The notes below the pieces were generated by a model. That model was not told the origin of the DNA and made no database searches. It saw only the letters and a program-made list of their open reading frames with translations. Made by a program: the position numbers and the translations under genes. A DNA stretch of 64,000 nt from Burkholderia sp. GAS332 (GTDB lineage: Bacteria; Pseudomonadota; Gammaproteobacteria; Burkholderiales; Burkholderiaceae), in NCBI GenBank assembly GCA_900142905.1, contig FSRV01000002.1:124001-188000 (forward strand), in the 5' to 3' direction. Of this stretch, positions 63,738-64,000 are shown in pieces; the stretch's first letter is position 1, and each line of letters begins with the position of its first letter.

Positions 63738-64000
63738 ATCGGGTAATTTTAGTTATTACATTTTTGGTATATCAGGCTGTGGGGATTAATGTTATGGCTT
63801 TCGAAAAGTCTATTTCCGGGCAGCAGTTAAAGCAGTGGTCACTTGTCTGGGGCGGCGATTGGCGATTTGGCGACTATGGAGTATCTGTCGATAACTCTGG
63901 TAAGGCTAGATTGATGCTATTTAATACTGTGAACAATGAAAATGCGAGTGGCGCCGGCATTGTCGAGTCCCAGGAGGGTTTGTACGATCGGAACGCTGCT
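63734..64000 (+). CDS. exported protein, probable immunity partner of the VgrG effector (cut by window edge)
   Basis: Starts at the ATG at 63734, which overlaps the vgrG stop (ATGA), and runs off the window after 89 codons. Signal peptide MNRVILVITFLVYQAVGINV, then a Trp/Tyr/Gly-rich beta-type sequence (GQQLKQWSLVWGGDWRFGDY; GVSVDNSGKARLMLFN). AT-rich like the effector domain. Translational coupling and periplasmic export are what an immunity protein to a periplasmic VgrG toxin needs. No family recognised. Confidence 0.7.
   Translation, partial: MNRVILVITFLVYQAVGINVMAFEKSISGQQLKQWSLVWGGDWRFGDYGVSVDNSGKARLMLFNTVNNENASGAGIVESQEGLYDRNAA

Overview
The window looks like a chromosome segment of a Burkholderiales bacterium, most likely Paraburkholderia or Burkholderia. 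The evidence is high-GC coding sequence with strong third-position bias, many LysR/IclR/RpiR regulators, sugar and aromatic-acid transport operons, a DadA, an MCP of the usual Burkholderia build, and a type VI secretion VgrG. No rRNA, tRNA, integrase or CRISPR array was found.

Layout. 1-24 kb is a patchwork of small metabolic and regulatory units: a GntR regulator divergent from a MOSC-ferredoxin reductase fusion, an MCP, a DHA2 exporter with a divergent LysR, an SDR/DJ-1/SnoaL/GlxA group, LysR and GNAT genes, a QorB-like reductase with a divergent HxlR regulator, dadA, a cupin, a CPT-like kinase, GNAT, SGNH hydrolase and a small membrane protein. Several gene remnants lie between them (a truncated PRISE reductase, an ICMT tail, a membrane-protein tail), together with two families of intergenic repeats.

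About 24-39 kb is an accessory region with lower GC and looser packing. It holds a DUF6124-like gene behind a long structured leader, a probable T6SS amidase with its immunity protein, a 382-bp MITE-like element, an HNH-like zinc protein, a membrane coiled-coil protein, a DUF2971 protein, a complete Ec67-type retron (RT-TOPRIM protein plus a ncRNA located here from its a1/a2 arms), an HhH-like protein, and McrC/McrB. This is a defence island in character.

39-45.5 kb is a sugar or polyol ABC uptake operon split around a divergent promoter region: substrate-binding protein and two permeases on the minus strand, SDR dehydrogenase, MalK-type ATPase and RpiR regulator on the plus strand. 45.5-53 kb holds a MerR-ATPase fusion, a three-gene envelope operon with a DUF3142 protein, and a Fic protein preceded by a 77-bp tandem repeat. 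53-60 kb has two overlapping IclR genes divergent from an aromatic catabolic operon (MBL hydrolase, FAD monooxygenase, DUF2783, MFS), with a dyad overlapping the -35 box. The right end carries a VgrG with an AT-richer C-terminal zinc-metallopeptidase domain, overlapping by 4 bases a secreted protein that is probably its immunity partner.

The most notable items are the retron with its candidate ncRNA and promoter, the VgrG-effector/immunity module, the Fic-associated iterons, and the hairpin repeat family found downstream of three genes.
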